In this document: piece by piece, positions 11,602-24,555 of the stretch
How the letters are laid out: each line of letters starts with the position of its first letter
How positions within the stretch are numbered: position 1 is the first letter of the stretch
From: Panaeolus papilionaceus
Taxonomy: Eukaryota; Basidiomycota; Agaricomycetes; Agaricales
Direction: 5' to 3'
Assembly: GCA_015501605.1 (NCBI GenBank)
Contig: JADNRZ010000014.1
Coordinates: forward strand, 868,001-932,000
Length of the DNA: 64,000 nt
Translations under genes and position numbers: made by a program
Notes under the pieces: model-generated
Databases searched by the model: none
Told to the model about the DNA's origin: nothing
The model's input: only the letters and a program-made list of their open reading frames with translations

Positions 11602-14600
11602 TCAGTGCCTCAAACTACCCAACACCCTAGGCTGCGACACATCAGCCATATTAATGAAGATATCATCAGCAGGATGCCTATAAAGTGGCGCCCTCAGCCT
11701 CTTCTGATCAAGATGGTGTCCAATGAAACCAATGCTGCGGCCGAGGACAAACAGTCCGTTGAGCGTGCCAATCTTGATATACTCATCGGCTTCTTCAGGT
11801 GTGAATGCGCCAGAGTCGCGCAAGAGATCGACAAAGCAGACAGCGATGCAGCCGTCGACGTTGAGGATGAGCTAGATCACCAAATAAACCAAGTCAGAAA
11901 CATGTTAAGGAGAGAAGAGGGGAAAGAAAAGAAACGAACCGTATCTTTCTTCGACGTCGTCACCTTCTCAACAGCAAGCGCATAATCCAACAAACTATGA
12001 CTCGGGAAATGCTTCCTCACATACTCCTTCACAAGCTCAACCCTCAAATCAGGGTTATTCACGCTCTTAATCTTATGGCCAATACCGCTAATCAGCTTGT
12101 TGGCTTTACGAGAGTTGTCCACAAATTCACGGGGAGTGAGACCAGTGTCGCGGGCGTTGGAGAACATGGCGGCGGCTTCGTCGAGGGCACCACCGAAGCG
12201 ACTGCCGATGGTGAGAAGACCAGAGGCGAGCGAGGAGATGAGGTCTTTGCCGGCACGAGAAGCGACAATGGTGTTCATAGCTCCAGAGACGGCAGGTCCG
12301 TGGTCGGCGGTGAGCATGAGGACCATCTCGATGAACTTGGTAGCCCAAGATGGGAGACCTACGTATCGCCCACATCAGCAACAACTCTTAAAAGCACGAA
12401 GAGGAAGGAAGTAAAACTCACGTCTCTTGAACCACAACAAACTAACAACACCTCCCAATCCAATATCCTCCTTAAACACATCCGAAATCCTCATACCAGC
12501 ATACAGCAACTCCTGGCCCCTCTCATCCGAAATAGTAGAAATAAACGCAGCAGGCTTCCTAATCAACCCAAGCTCCTGCGCCCACTTGTAATCCATCGGG
12601 ATAACAGGAGGATCAACCTCATTCTTCGGCTGAATCGTGCCATTCTGCACAAGTCGCTCATACGTCGCCTTCAACACATGAGGAAGCTCCTCAAACGTAT
12701 CAGGAACAACGAATCCAGCGGCCCTCATCGCAGAGTTCTTCGCGTCCGCAGTCTCCATGTCGCTGTTCGCCATACTACCAGCATGACCGAACTGCACCTC
12801 CGTGGCGAACATCTTGGCACAGGTACCGATAGCCCATGCAACGATAGGCTTGCGGATGAGGCCCTTCTGGACAGCCTCAATGACGCGGTACTCCTCGATA
12901 CCACCAACTTCACCGAGCAAGACGAGCATCTTGCATTCGGGGTCTTGTTCATAGCGCAAGAGGTGGTCAATGAAGGTAGAGCCGGGGTAGCGATCACCGC
13001 CGATGGCGATACCCTCGTAGGTGCCGTTGGTGACGAGAGAGAGGATGTTGTTGAGTTCATTGGACATGCCTCCAGACTTGGAAACGTATCCGACAGAGCC
13101 GGCGCGGTAGAGCTTGGAAGAGATAATGTTGTCCATCATACTATATATAAAAAACACGTCAGCATCATTGAAGAAAAGAAAAATGAGGCAAGTAAACGCA
13201 CCCTCCAGAGTTACCAATCCTGAAGCATCCAGGCTTGATACCACCAACAGTCGCAGGACCAATAATCAACACATCCTTCGCCTTAGCCTTCCACAAAATC
13301 TCACGAGCATGCCTCTCAGGAACACCCTCAGCAATCAACGCAATAGCCTTGATCTGGGAGAACTCCAAGCACTCAAGCGTAGAAGAGTAAACACTGCGCG
13401 AACTAGCAAAGTTCACAACAACGTCAACATCAGGGTGCTTGGCCACAGCCTCCTGGAAGCTTGTGTAGACAGGGAGGAGCGTCTCCTTGGTTCCCCAGTA
13501 GAACTTCTGGATGTGGTGTCCACCGAAGGGGTAGATCATGGCAGCGACCGAAGGAGAGTCACGTCCGCAAGAGTAGTCAAAGTCGAGCATTCCTTGGATA
13601 GCACGGGGTTGGAGACCATAGACAAATGAGCGGGTCTTGTCGTCAAAGGGACGGTAAGAGGGACGAGTGCTGGCGCCCTTGGTATCAAAGTGAACAAGAA
13701 CGTCATCAGGCTGGGTACGCTCGCCATCGGGGTGGATAGTGCCTACAACGGTTCCGGGCTCAGCAGCGGCAGAAACTTGGGGAGGAGGAGTGTTAGGTTG
13801 GATAGAGTGAAGACCGCTAGGTCCAACGTTGCTCTTGGTCTTGCTGAGATCAATACCGAGGGCGAGGGGCACAATCTCGGTAATGTGGGTATCGGGACCG
13901 AAGACACGGATGGGGACACCCAAGCTCTCACCGAGGAGGCGCATGGCCTTGAGACCCTCCTGGTAGTTGGGACCACCACGACGGACAAAGATCTTGACCT
14001 GGTGGGCGATGAGCTGGTTCTTGAACTCCTTGAGAGCACGGATGATGCCCTTGAAAGTAGCAGCGACGTTGGTGAAGTTGGCGATACCACCACCAATGAT
14101 GAGGATCTTGCCCTTGGGGTTAGGGGCTCCGCGGGTAATGAGGTCGACTAAAGTCGTCGTCAAAAATCGTTTAAAAAACAGCAGGTCGGAACAACTTACC
14201 GATGGTCTTGGCGTATTCGTAGGTCTGTCCCTCAGTGGGGGCACCAGAGTATTCACCATAGTTAGCGAGCTCGTCAGCAAAGCCGTGAGCGGCAATGGCA
14301 TCAGAGTAGACGACGGAGGCACCACCACCAGCAACCATGGTCCAAATGCGACCTTCTGGGTTGAGGACGGTGAGCTTGAGGGAAGCACCAGTGGAAGCAT
14401 CGAGCTTCTGAATGTAAGCCTCCTCCTTGGTCAAGTCACGACCGAAGGGTGCTGGCCAGACCTATAAAAACATTATAAAAACACGCATATAATTGATGAT
14501 CACAGTTAACTCACCATGGGGGGACCACGGTCAGCAGAAACCTTGCCACTCTTGCTGGTGGCCTCGGACTTCTCATAGACAGAGAGATCACGAGCAATGG

Positions 14601-15725
14601 CCCACTTGGGACCGCAGATGCTCTCGGCGGTCTGGTCAAGCTTAGCAGCCATATCAAGGTAGCAAACCTGAGGCTCGCCGCCGTTCACGGCATCAAGGAC
14701 GACGAGGGGGTTGATTTCAAGGTAGGCAAAGTGCAGGTCAACGTAGACGCTGTAGAGGCGGATGAGGAAGTCGATGAGGGTTTCCTTCTTTTCGGCGGGA
14801 ACGTGGGTGAGGAGGGTGTTGGCGATGGTTTCGCGAGATGGGAAGGGTTGGGTGACGGGGAGGTTGAGAACGAGGGCTTTTGCGTCGACATCACCAATGT
14901 CGACACCACCTTCGTGTGTGAAGAGGATAGAGTCGCCCTCACGAGCGGATGTGATGCAGACATAGTATTCAGTGTTGGAAGGGTGAGGCAGGAATGGCTC
15001 AACAATGAAGTTGTTCAAGGTGCCTGTGACGGATTCAACCTGCGGAAGGAAGAAAGATGATCTCAGTCACGTGAAGTAATAAATGAACGCGCGTCGATGG
15101 GAGATTTGAGCATGGACCCTAGATTTGAGAGAAGCATGCAAGTGGCCTCGTTGCAAAAACTAAGAATCGCAACAGAGATTATCGCGTCCAATCCATCTAA
15201 TGGTAGATTTCTATCACTAAAGCACGCCCCCATCGATCTTGAACACGCGAATGTGGGGAAACAAGCTGCGAGCACGATACATTCGACATCTCGCCCAATA
15301 GCAAAGATAGATAGATAACAAGAAAAGGCGTTCGCTACACACCTTTTGAGGCTTGCCAGCGCGTTGGGCGATCCAATCCCTGGATTCATCCCAGGTTTTG
15401 TTAAGAGAGAGAAGACCAGCCTTTCCGCGTCGCTTGATGAGCTGATCTGGCTTCGCGACGAGCTTGGTGTTGAAGACCCAACCAGGGAGCTTTGTATCAG
15501 GAGTAATCGCTCCTGATTGTGGATCCCAAGCGACCTGAGCGACCTTTACGGCGGGATACTGGAAGTTGGTCTTGACCTGAGCATGGGCAGCGACAGGGGG
15601 TGCACGCTCAAGCCAGTAGGCGAGGAGTAGCTTGGCATCGTATTCGCGGATGGCTAAAAGATAAATATTATGAGATTATGGAATATTTATGAAGCAACGA
15701 CGAGCAACTAACCTTTTGAAGACAT
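11602..15725 (-). CDS. ACLY: ATP-citrate lyase, single fused subunit
   Basis: Cytosolic enzyme that converts citrate, CoA and ATP to acetyl-CoA and oxaloacetate, feeding lipid and sterol synthesis and histone acetylation. Eight exons: 15725-15713, 15653-15343, 15039-14515, 14461-14200, 14147-13202, 13140-12422, 12358-11940, 11871-11602, giving 1,154 aa, about the length of the fused animal enzyme. The N-terminal ATP-grasp part begins [20 protein letters not shown] and contains the EINPLVV motif. The succinyl-CoA-ligase-like part contains the active-site phosphohistidine motif GHAGSMANS, and the C-terminal part is citrate-synthase-like ([15 protein letters not shown], ending PRVLGSLRH). The fused form favours Basidiomycota over ascomycetes, which use two genes. 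Intron 2 (15342-15040, 303 nt) is several times longer than the others. Long antisense open frames here are shadows. Confidence 0.97.
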
Positions 15726-18700
15726 GGATGATGGAAGAAGGAAGGAAAGAGAGGGATGAAGAGAGAAAGAGGAATGATCAGGTCTTTATTTTTTTTGTCG
15801 GGCGATGTGATATAAAACCTTTCGAGACCCTGGTCCGACCAACCAATTAAATCCAATACTCCCCTAAACACCCCAAAGTTCACACGATAATTCTCGGCCC
15901 ATTTTAACACTGATTTCATCCAAAAAACACCTCTCTTTTTATCTAAATTTATTATTTCTATACTCATCTTGCACCATCTCTCTTGTTTTTGCTTATTTCT
16001 CTTTTTTTTTACTCATGCCTTGGCTGTACCCGTTCGTCCAATTTCCGATCAAATTCGCTTTTGATCCGTTGACTCTATCTCTCCGACGATTATTGCTCTC
16101 AGAGTTTCTCTTCAACTCTTACGAAGAGTGCGTGCTTTTTGACTCTGCTCAACATTTATTTCTTTACCGGAGCGCAGTTTATTACAATTGACCCCAAATC
16201 TTTCCTGATTAGTCCCTTATCATTATCACATCCTACCCTCGTCTTTCACAATCCGACTTACTTATCCCGAGCGACCTTCTAATCGATCCTCATCATCCTC
16301 CGTGACATCTGAGTCTATTCACAGAAACACGCGATCTGCCCTGCTTAATATCTTTCAATCACTCGGTGGTACGCGTAGAATACACGGGAATCATATTGCT
16401 GGTTCTGGTCTTATCGTCGTGAAGGTAGCACGTCTTCATTCCCTGCTACATTCTATGCATATCCCTTTCTTTCTTTCCTTGTCTTATTATCACAATATCT
16501 CAAATTCCATCCAACACATTGATGATATCTAAGAATATCAATCAATCCATTATCCCTCCGACCTCCGACATATATGTCTAAAAATATCACACACCTCCTT
16601 TCCTCTCCTTCCCACCTCCGACTGCGAACTACCATCGGATCCACACACTACCACAGAACACCGCTAGACACCTTTTTAGGGCTCTTTTCATCTCTTTTCT
16701 TCATCATCTTCCGAAGCACGTCTCTATCTATACCCTTAAAGTCATTCACAATTCAGCTCCTAAGCACCAAAGAGCTAATTAATTAATTACTTCATTAATC
16801 AATTCATCACATTAACGGCACCCGCCCCGCACGCAACTGCACCCCAGTGCAATCCACAAGTACAGTAACATAACGCAACCTGAAGTAAATCAGTAAGTAA
16901 CCCCATCACGACGATGATGGCCAGACCTGCAATGCATCATTCTTATCATTCCATTCAACCCAAGTTACCCAACCCATGACAAAGCCCATTTAACCCCCAA
17001 TCCCCATCCCCAACGAATTGATGACTCAATTTTCAAACCTTTTTTTGTTACCCTTGATAAGTTGAGGTTGGGGCGCGCGCTGACAAGACGAATTTTTTGA
17101 TTGACTGACGCGGTGTTGACTTGGTCGTTGTGGTAAGTATGGTTGGTGTGATGACGCGTCCGTCGCAGGCAGGCTAGAGCTGGTATATGCATACCTCCTC
17201 CGTTAACACGGCTGCTATTCTAGTCATTACTGTACCCAAGTTACCTCACATATTTAGGTCCTGTTTTTCTCAGTTTTGTAGATCAGAGTACTACTGCAAC
17301 CGTTAGAGTTGGTTTATCCTTTACACTGGACACATGTGCAGGTAGATGTCAGCGTCAGCGTCATGCCAATAACAATGACATCGCTTCAACTAAAGTTCAC
17401 TGGGGCGTCAACAGCTAATATCGTGCGTTTCCAAAACGCGGTGGTGTCATACCGAATATTTACTTACTTATATTGGGGATCTAACCCTCGTGAGTAGTGA
17501 GGTTGGATAGGATGGGGCTATAATGTACCCGGCGCGTCGCATGCATGCGGCGCGTTCGAGACTTGCTCGATTCCTCCTCTATCCTCGGAGCTACAGCTCG
17601 TAAACGACACCAGGTTACATGCACCACACCTTCCATTGCCTTTTTTTATCATCGTCTCACTACCGTATGCATACTAAGAATACTCAAGTGTTCGATACCT
17701 TGGGTATAACATTTTGGGGTTGCGAGTCCGAGTCATTATAATATTCACACTCCCATGAATATAGCTCCAATTTTTCAGTTAAGAATTCAACACCTGAACT
17801 GGGTCACATCATGGGTTGTGGGTTTGTTATCTACATATATCACTTACGTTTTTTATCAGCGTGTGTGTGATTCGGACGTCGAGGTGTGCAGATTCGAGGG
17901 GCGGGCGACCCTGGATGAACCTGATACGGAGATGAGTGGGCGAATACTGGGCACACGACCGTGAATTGGGTGAGGTGAGGTGCGATGAGTGAAATGTCAA
18001 TGTATGAATTCAAGGAGAATTATGGGAGATTGAAGCATATACGTACCGCAACGTACCTACATGCCTTGGAGTACGGACATGAGCGTGGATTGAGGCAAAC
18101 TGACAGGGATTTACCTGATCACTTCCATATTGTCATTACGAGCCCTGTCCAGCAGCCCAGGGATTATCGAAATCAGCATTAACGCCTTCTATATGGAATC
18201 AACACTCGTCGATCATCACACTTGTACGGTTTACGGGGCCGAAAAACACTTAAATGGAGAGCTCCATTGCTTCATTCCCTTCATACACCAAATACCCTGT
18301 TAGCTGGCTGAGGCTCGACGACGACCCTACCATACATTCGTAATGCGCAAGGTGACACCAACGCTCATCACATTTTCACCATCGATATTGTTTACGTCTA
18401 CGTCTACGTTCGCCTCTCATTCATCTGGATGCGCAGAGGCCTCGATGAGTGATCACTGATCACATCCACCACTACCATCCCCGCTGGCCCTGAGTAGGAA
18501 GCCAGGACTGATAATGTTGCGCGTACTCATATCGTCTCGGCTTTCGAACATAAATTGAGGGTATCAATGATTCGAAATGTTCGTGTTCCATTGCAACGGT
18601 GCTTCGAGGGTTCGAAATCAAAACGTTGTCCGCAAGGCCTTGCTTTTCTTTCTTAAGTCATACTATTGCGCTTGTGGTGGCTGAAGGGTTTACTCAAACT

Positions 18701-19029
18701 CATGGATAGTCACGAGTAGGATGCTATCGGCGGGTTGTATGTATGTGAGTGGTCTGGCCCATCCCAGTAATAAGGAGAGCATACAGTACTTGCTTAGAAG
18801 GCCACGCAGGGTCTTCATAGTTCACAATAATACACCCAGTCACTGCTAGTGAGCGGCCGCCTTCGCCTCGTGGCTCAAATTGACATCGTAATTGAGGAAA
18901 TGTGACGAATGTACTGCATATCAAGTGACTCGGAGCTGCACTGGGCCGTCAGAGTCCCAGTCCCTGCACCTCCCGAACCTTCGAATCCATCTTCATCGTT
19001 AACAGGTAACAACTACCAGCCCAAACGCC
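15726..19029. other. intergenic, promoter side of ATP-citrate lyase
   Basis: A 3.3-kb non-coding stretch. 15950-16800 is T/C-rich on the plus strand and AT-rich near 16760-16810. A 22-bp near-perfect palindrome centred on CGCATGCATGCG lies at 17533-17554. I found no gene with a credible domain or intron pattern, and no tRNA or rRNA. Confidence 0.5.
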
Positions 19030-20738
19030 ATGCCCACATCAGCTTCGAGCGACAACCTACCAGCAGTCGCCAAACATGATCCTCTATTCTACATGGAGAC
19101 CATGTTCGTCCAGGTCCAAGACACGCTCTTTCAGGTCCCCAAAATCGCATTTGAAGGACGCCAGTGGAGCTACTTTGCAGATGCTGCCGACGCGAGGCGA
19201 GAACATCGACGCCAACAATCTCAATCTCCGGCTCCGGCTCAGGAGCCTGAAGGACGCGGGACGCCCGAGCCACAGGAAATCGAGGAAGGAAGCTCAGAGG
19301 CTAAACCTATCGTTGTTGATGTCGATGTAGGAGACTTTCGGGGTTTGCTCCATGTGATGTATGCGAAGAGTTCAATGTGCGTGTTATTGTTTGATTCTGA
19401 ATCTGAATCGGCACTCTATCTCCTGCACACATCGCTAATGTAGCCGTCATGCGTAGCATTCAGCATTATCCGACTACAATAAACCCAGATCAATGGTCAA
19501 GCGCCCTACGTTTGTCTACAGTGTGGAAATTTGATGATGTGAGTCAAACTCGTAGCGGAGTGTCGTCGTCAGACTCACCTCTATGATTCCTACTCTGAAT
19601 CTCATCATTAGATTCGACGAGAAGCTATCGCAGCGCTCGACCCCACCATCTCATCTTGGGATCCTCTGCGTATCATCATCCTCGCTCGGGAATGTAAAGT
19701 CCGCAAATGGCTCATCAGGGCCTACCGACAGCTCACACTCGTGCGCATCAACGACCTCGAACCTGGCTGGTTTGACGGCGAAGCGCTGGGATGGAAGACA
19801 TTATCCCGTTTGTTCTACAGTATAGTGCCGTTCCTTGGGACAAGATTATCTCATGAGCTTTAGCACGGTATTCTACCTATAAACCATCAATTAAAATTCA
19901 TATTATCATGGAGCACCCTTTTAACTATCAGTATTCAAAGACCTGTAAAACTTTATTGAGTTCTCCGAGCAGGAGGTCAGAAAGAAAAATATCCAGAAAA
20001 TGGTCACATTCAGGTTCCTTGGGACAAGCGTGACCTGGCCAAATTGGCAGAGACTGAGAGAGGCAAAAGTCACACCTTATTGATGGCAACCTGAGAAGGC
20101 CGAAAAGCACCATGCCAGGGTGTAACACTCTCACTCTCAAATTTATAGCTTACGCATTTCTTGTGCAATTCAGTCCATTTAAAATTCACTGAAGGCTTGA
20201 AGTGTGTGGCCACTTGGTAAATTTTTCAAAGGAGAAAAAACTCCCTGAAGTCCAACAGTGTTCAGTAAAGACACTGTGAAAATGCTAAAAAGGACCAAAA
20301 TGCGAAAATGTTTTGATTCCTGCATATCAGTTTCAAATCCTAAGTTTCCAAAACTTTTTTCATTGATGTGTATATATAAAAGCTATATGTATGCGAAGTT
20401 TTAAGGGAAGGCGTTCAGAATTGCGAGTGGAAAAGCTGTTTGTCCCAAGGAATATGCTTGTCCCAAGGAACGGCACTATACTGTACATCCGGGAGAAATA
20501 TAGAGTGGGGCCAAATGGACGTGCGCTGGTCAAATATTTGAATTCGGAGGGGAAGACGGGGGTAAAGGCCCATTGTTGGCATTGTAAAGCGGATAGGCCG
20601 CTTGGTGAAAGCAATACTTGTTATAATTTTCATCATACGTCTGATGAGAAATTAGCTGACGACCCGTTGTTGGAGGTCGTTACGAAAGCTATTGTAGATA
20701 TTTTTGAGGAAGAGCTTCAGGGCATGTCGGACTATTAG
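19030..20738 (+). pseudogene. BTB-like gene split by an inverted-repeat element
   Basis: Member of the divergent BTB/POZ-like family of this window. Exon 1 19030-19376 (MPTSASSDNLPAVAKHDPLF, then FVQVQDTLFQVPKIAFEGR and DFRGLLHVMYAKS), the invariant 82-nt exon 19457-19538, and a last exon from 19612. The last exon runs into a 666-bp element at 19818-20483 and meets a stop at 19861-19863, leaving a truncated frame of about 226 aa. The rest of the exon resumes at 20486 (IREKYRVGPNGRALVKYLNS) and ends with HCWHCK and MSDY. Removing the element with one TA copy leaves a 459-nt exon in frame, so the insertion is recent relative to other decay. Like its neighbour at 20975 it lacks the first intron of the other family members. 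Confidence 0.8.
19818..20483. mobile_element. 666-bp TA-flanked inverted-repeat element (MITE-like)
   Basis: Perfect 27-bp terminal inverted repeats (19818-19844 and 20457-20483) beginning CAGTATAGTGCCGTTCCTTG. A TA dinucleotide lies outside each end (19816-19817, 20484-20485), as expected for target duplication by Tc1/mariner-superfamily elements. The sub-motif TTCCTTGGGACAAG occurs again inside, near 20014-20028, and most of it is repeated inverted just inside the right end (near 20441-20452). There is no transposase frame, so it is non-autonomous. It sits in the last exon of a BTB-like gene. Confidence 0.9.
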
Positions 20739-20974
20739 GGAAAAGGAATTTTTATCCATAGATGTTAGGTAGATATATAGATTTTCAACCACCAGAGTGT
20801 GATCTAGCGGTGCTCCGAGGTTCAAGTCGAGAAGGAACATGTCACGAGGCGACACCGCATCGCCTCCTGTATTGATTCAACTTGACATTGACATGATATT
20901 ACCAGTATCTCCCTTCATGAAGTGGGTTGCGGCGACATCCCTTCCACTCAAACTGTTTATCGATAACCAGCCCC

Positions 20975-21922
20975 ATGCTCGCCTCATCCGACGGTTTGCC
21001 ATCCCTTGACCGTGACCCTCAATTCTACATGGAGCCCCTATTTGTGAAGGTTCAGAACACGCTATTTCAGATCCCACGAATTGCGTTTGAAGGACGCGCA
21101 GCGCCAGGGAGTTTCTTTGCAAATGTCGCATCTCGCCGGTTGCAAAAAACCCAGCAAGACTCAGAGGCGCAGGAAGGGGAATCTGAGGTTAAACCCATCG
21201 TTCTTCATGTCAATGTAGAGGACTTCCGGGGTTTGCTTCATGTGTTGTATGCGAAAAGCGCAATGTACACATACTATTTCTTCTATATCGATGCTCGATA
21301 GGCTTATCTGATTTTGTCCTCGTAGCATTCCAGGCTATCCAAGTGAAATCAATTCCTCTCAATGGACAGGTGCACTACGCCTGTCTACAATCTGGAAATT
21401 TAAAGACGTGAGCGAACCAGTCCCACATATCTCCTCCAGTTATAAGTCGTACCGTCTAACCATCACCCCCAGATCCGGCAAGCAGCCATCGCAGCTCTCG
21501 AGTCTACTATCTCAACATGTCTCCCACTATACACCATATCTCTTGCCCGGGAATGCAAAGTCCGCAAATGGCTAATCCACGGATATCAACAACTCGCTCT
21601 CGGAAGCATCGACGCCCTTAAACCCGACCGGACTTGTGGCGAAGCGCTGGGGTACCAGACAATCTCTCGGTTACTATACGTCCGGGACAAGTGCAGGGTT
21701 AACTCGAAAGGAAAGGTAATCGTTGAATATTTGAACTCGGATAAGGATATGGGCGTCAGCGTGTATTGTGGACACTGTAAAGTGCATCGGCAGGTCGGGA
21801 CCCCCACGACGTGTCATGGCTTTCATTTGGTTTGGAATAACTCGGGCATCCATCCTGTGTCGCAGCACGTTACGGATGCTATTGAGGAGATATTTGCTGA
21901 TGAGCTTAGTTTGATGGAATAG
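20975..21922 (+). CDS. BTB/POZ-like protein with C-terminal CxxC motif
   Basis: Predicted 273 aa from exons 20975-21264, 21326-21407 (82 nt) and 21473-21922, all phases matching. The N-terminal part is BTB-like: DPQFYMEPLFVKVQNTLFQI, AFEGR, then DFRGLLHVLYAKS. The 82-nt exon encodes a segment of type PGYPSEINSSQWTGALRLS. The last exon has IRQAAIAAL, a LARECKVRKWLIHGYQQLAL block resembling the helical region after the BTB fold in agaric BTB proteins, then YCGHCK with later Cys and His, and ends with the family signature IFADELSLME. It follows the split paralog by 236 bp in tandem and shares with it the lack of intron 1. The BTB assignment rests on pattern recognition. Function is unknown; an adaptor role is inference. 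Confidence 0.75.
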
Positions 21923-22151
21923 AGACAGAATTTCTGATGGTTGTAGCATATACCTGAATAAAGCACTCTTGTATTTCTGATTTACAAAGGATTGCTGGAT
22001 GCTGGAGATACTGAACGCAATTTATTATTTAAGGGATAATAGTGGAGTGCCCCGAGTGTCCTGGAGTCACACCCAGACACCGTATGGCCAGTGAATGGTC
22101 GCGTTGCAAGCAGGCTGGGTGGCAACTCCCCCTAAACATCGAGTAAGCTGG

Positions 22152-23174
22152 TCACCGTCCATCATATTCCATCTCCTTCAAATCATCGGCAAACTCATCA
22201 TTAATTAGTTGGATCAGGTTCTCTCTTTTATTCCACGCACACTCGCAAGGTTTTGTCCACTGGCCAAAACTGACAGGATTTGGATGGCACCGACTACAGG
22301 GAAATATCCCTCCTGCCTTCTGTTTTTTCAAGATATTGTTAGCCCTAAAGCTTTGGAGATAGAACAAACGAGCAGCGACATCCATGCCGATCTTCTTCCC
22401 AAGAGATTGGGGGTGAATGTCAGGGCCAGGATCTTGCTCTGTGACGTAAAGACATCCTTCCCTAAACCATTCCGCGACCTTGAACTCGAACCCAGCTGCG
22501 ATGAGCTCTGCGGCGTCTCCTTGAATTTCTTGTTTCAGCCCTTTCAAGCAGATTTCTTTTACCTATTTCCGTAATTAATGGAATCAGGATAACAACACCA
22601 TTAGACGCGTAGTACGCATAACGCCACCTACATCACTGAAATTCCAACGCGTTGCAAGCCTCAAGCCACTTTTCCATTGTTCTTTGGTCACATTTTGTCT
22701 CGCACCAGGAATACTGAAGTAGAATGTTACCCAATTTAAAATTGTACACAGCATGATAAATGGACATGGGCTTACATGGAACGAAACATAATATGGCAGA
22801 GGTTTTCAAAGTCTGTCGGGGAAATTCCTTCTAGCACGACGGGATTTGAGGCATCGCTACCTTCGATCCCTTTCCCTTCTGCTTGAAGGAGCGCAGCTGC
22901 AGAAAAGGGACTTGCTTCTTGAGCTTCAAACGCTACTCGAGGTACCTCAAACAGCTCATCGCCCACCTATGAAGAAGGAAAACGAGGAGGATAAACGACA
23001 GATATCAGCCATCGGTTGAACTGATGAACCGATAGATACCCAAAGAGCGGGGTTTACCAAGAAATGAATGCTTCCCAATGACCCGAATCGCTTGTTTTTC
23101 CTCCATGTAATATGGCTGGGTGTCTTCAAGCTGTTAGTGAACAAGTATTGCGGGTGAGGGTTTTTGTTTGCCAT
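22152..23174 (-). CDS. BTB/POZ-like protein, divergent member
   Basis: Exons 23174-23058, 22966-22776, 22713-22632 (82 nt) and 22562-22152 give 266 aa in consistent phase. Exon 1 is poorly conserved (ends RFGSLGSIHFL) but its length and phase match its neighbour at 24555. Exon 2 carries VGDELFEVPRVAFEAQ and DFENLCHIMF; the last exon has EFKVAEWFREGCLYV, CSRC followed by PCEC, and ends DEFADDLKEMEYDGR. It is tail-to-tail with the plus-strand pair upstream and in tandem with the next minus-strand copy. Another frame of exon 1 would read DTQPYYMEE, closer to paralogs, but its phase does not fit the intron, so the frame given is preferred. Confidence 0.7.
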
Positions 23175-23416
23175 GATATGAGACGGAGATCAAGTGAATG
23201 GCTGAAAGGGATATTGACAGCTTCACTGCTGTAACTCTATGCATCACTTATATCCATATCATCGTGGCATTCGGACCGACGGAAGGTATGTATATGACCT
23301 CGTGCTATTATTGGGGCCAGACGAATTGCCGTTTAACTAGGTCCAAGTGTCACAATCGGATTCGAAATCATTGTAGTAGAAAAATAGAACAGCTCTCCCA
23401 GGAGGTGGAGGCAATA

Positions 23417-24555
23417 TTACTCACTACCTTCGTACGACGCTTCTGCTTCTTCGATCAATTTTAGCTCCTCTGCAAACTCTTCGTTTATCATCTTGTCTGC
23501 TGTCAAATCCCTCCCAGGTACAACAGGAGGCTCAGAGAAGGAAGCTGCAGCCCCAAGTTTTTTCTTCCCCTTCGACAGACTCTTATCTTTAGTTTTGTCT
23601 GGGTATTCAAGTCGAAAACGAGCCTGAGCTGGAACCGTGCCCCACATATCACCGTATTTCGGAGGTTCAGAAACCTCACAGAGTCCCCCTGTCGAGCCGC
23701 ATTTGTTGCAGCACACGGTAATACCCGTATCCTTTGTCGTGAGGATTGTCACCATTTGGCTGGAATCAAGTTTCCACGCGTTCAACGCTCGTTGGCTTTG
23801 GATATAAAGCAATCGAGCAGCAGTGTCGAGCCCGATGGAGAGTCCAACTAATACCGGGTGAAAGGATGTTCGTTGCGTTACTAGCTCATAGGATCCTCGC
23901 CGAAACCAGTCCGCCACTTTGAACTCTCTTGCAGCCTGTATCAGTTCGGTCGGTTCAACGATAATAGCTGAGAGTTCATCCCTGGCGAGCTCCCGCATCT
24001 ACAGGAGATTATTGCATAAGCAAATGAAGTTAGCTGTCAAGATAAACCTCACAACGTACATCCTTCATGTTCCACATGGAGGCGAGCTTCATAACACTTT
24101 TCCATTCTTCCTTCGTAACATTTTGCCGATGTCCTGGAATACTGTGGATGATGATATATAGATAGATCACACTGATTAAATCGACTGATACTCACATTGT
24201 TCTATATAGAACATGACACAAAGCTTCAAAATCGACCTTGCTCACAGGGAGGTGAACGGGTGACCCGGCGTCGCTGTTTGAGCCTTCTGCCTGTATCATC
24301 GCAGCATCTGCAAACGGACTTCCCTCTCTTCCTTCAAACGCCAGTCGAGGAACTCTGAAGAGTTCATCTTCAACCTAGAAATTTAAATGGTAAGGGTGAG
24401 TATCTGAAGCACCGAGAGAAACACCAAATATTGCTCAATGAGTCAACGCTCACCAGAAAATCAATTGTATCAAGGAAGAAAAACCGGTTTTTAGCCGGTT
24501 GCTTGGGCGTAGCAGGTTCCTTGGGCGGTGGAGAGCCAGGTTCAACGTTTGACAT
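23417..24555 (-). CDS. BTB/POZ-like protein, divergent member with long C-terminus
   Basis: Exons 24555-24454, 24374-24196, 24141-24060 (82 nt) and 23998-23417 give 314 aa. The N-terminus is Pro-rich (MSNVEPGSPPPKEPATPKQP), then NRFFFLDTIDFL, VEDELFRVPRLAFEGREGSP and DFEALCHVLYRTM. The 82-nt exon gives PGHRQNVTKEEWKSVMKLAS. The last exon has AREFKVADWFRRGSYELV, CCNKCG, a Lys-rich stretch (KTKDKSLSKGKKK) absent from the other copies, and ends with EEFAEELKLIEEAEASYEG. It is most similar to the copy at 22152-23174, and together they form a subgroup distinct from the 27-43 kb copies. Confidence 0.75.

Noticed and set aside
11997..14467. Long plus-strand open frames (up to 408 codons)
   Set aside because: They are antisense to ATP-citrate lyase exons and cross its introns; they show no family motifs. 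Codon bias of the real gene keeps the opposite strand open.
23058..23174. Frameshift in exon 1 of the BTB-like gene at 22152-23174
   Set aside because: An alternative frame looks more family-like in the middle of the exon, but the chosen frame has an ATG, matching phase, and an end (SIHFL) comparable with the neighbour's (TIDFL).
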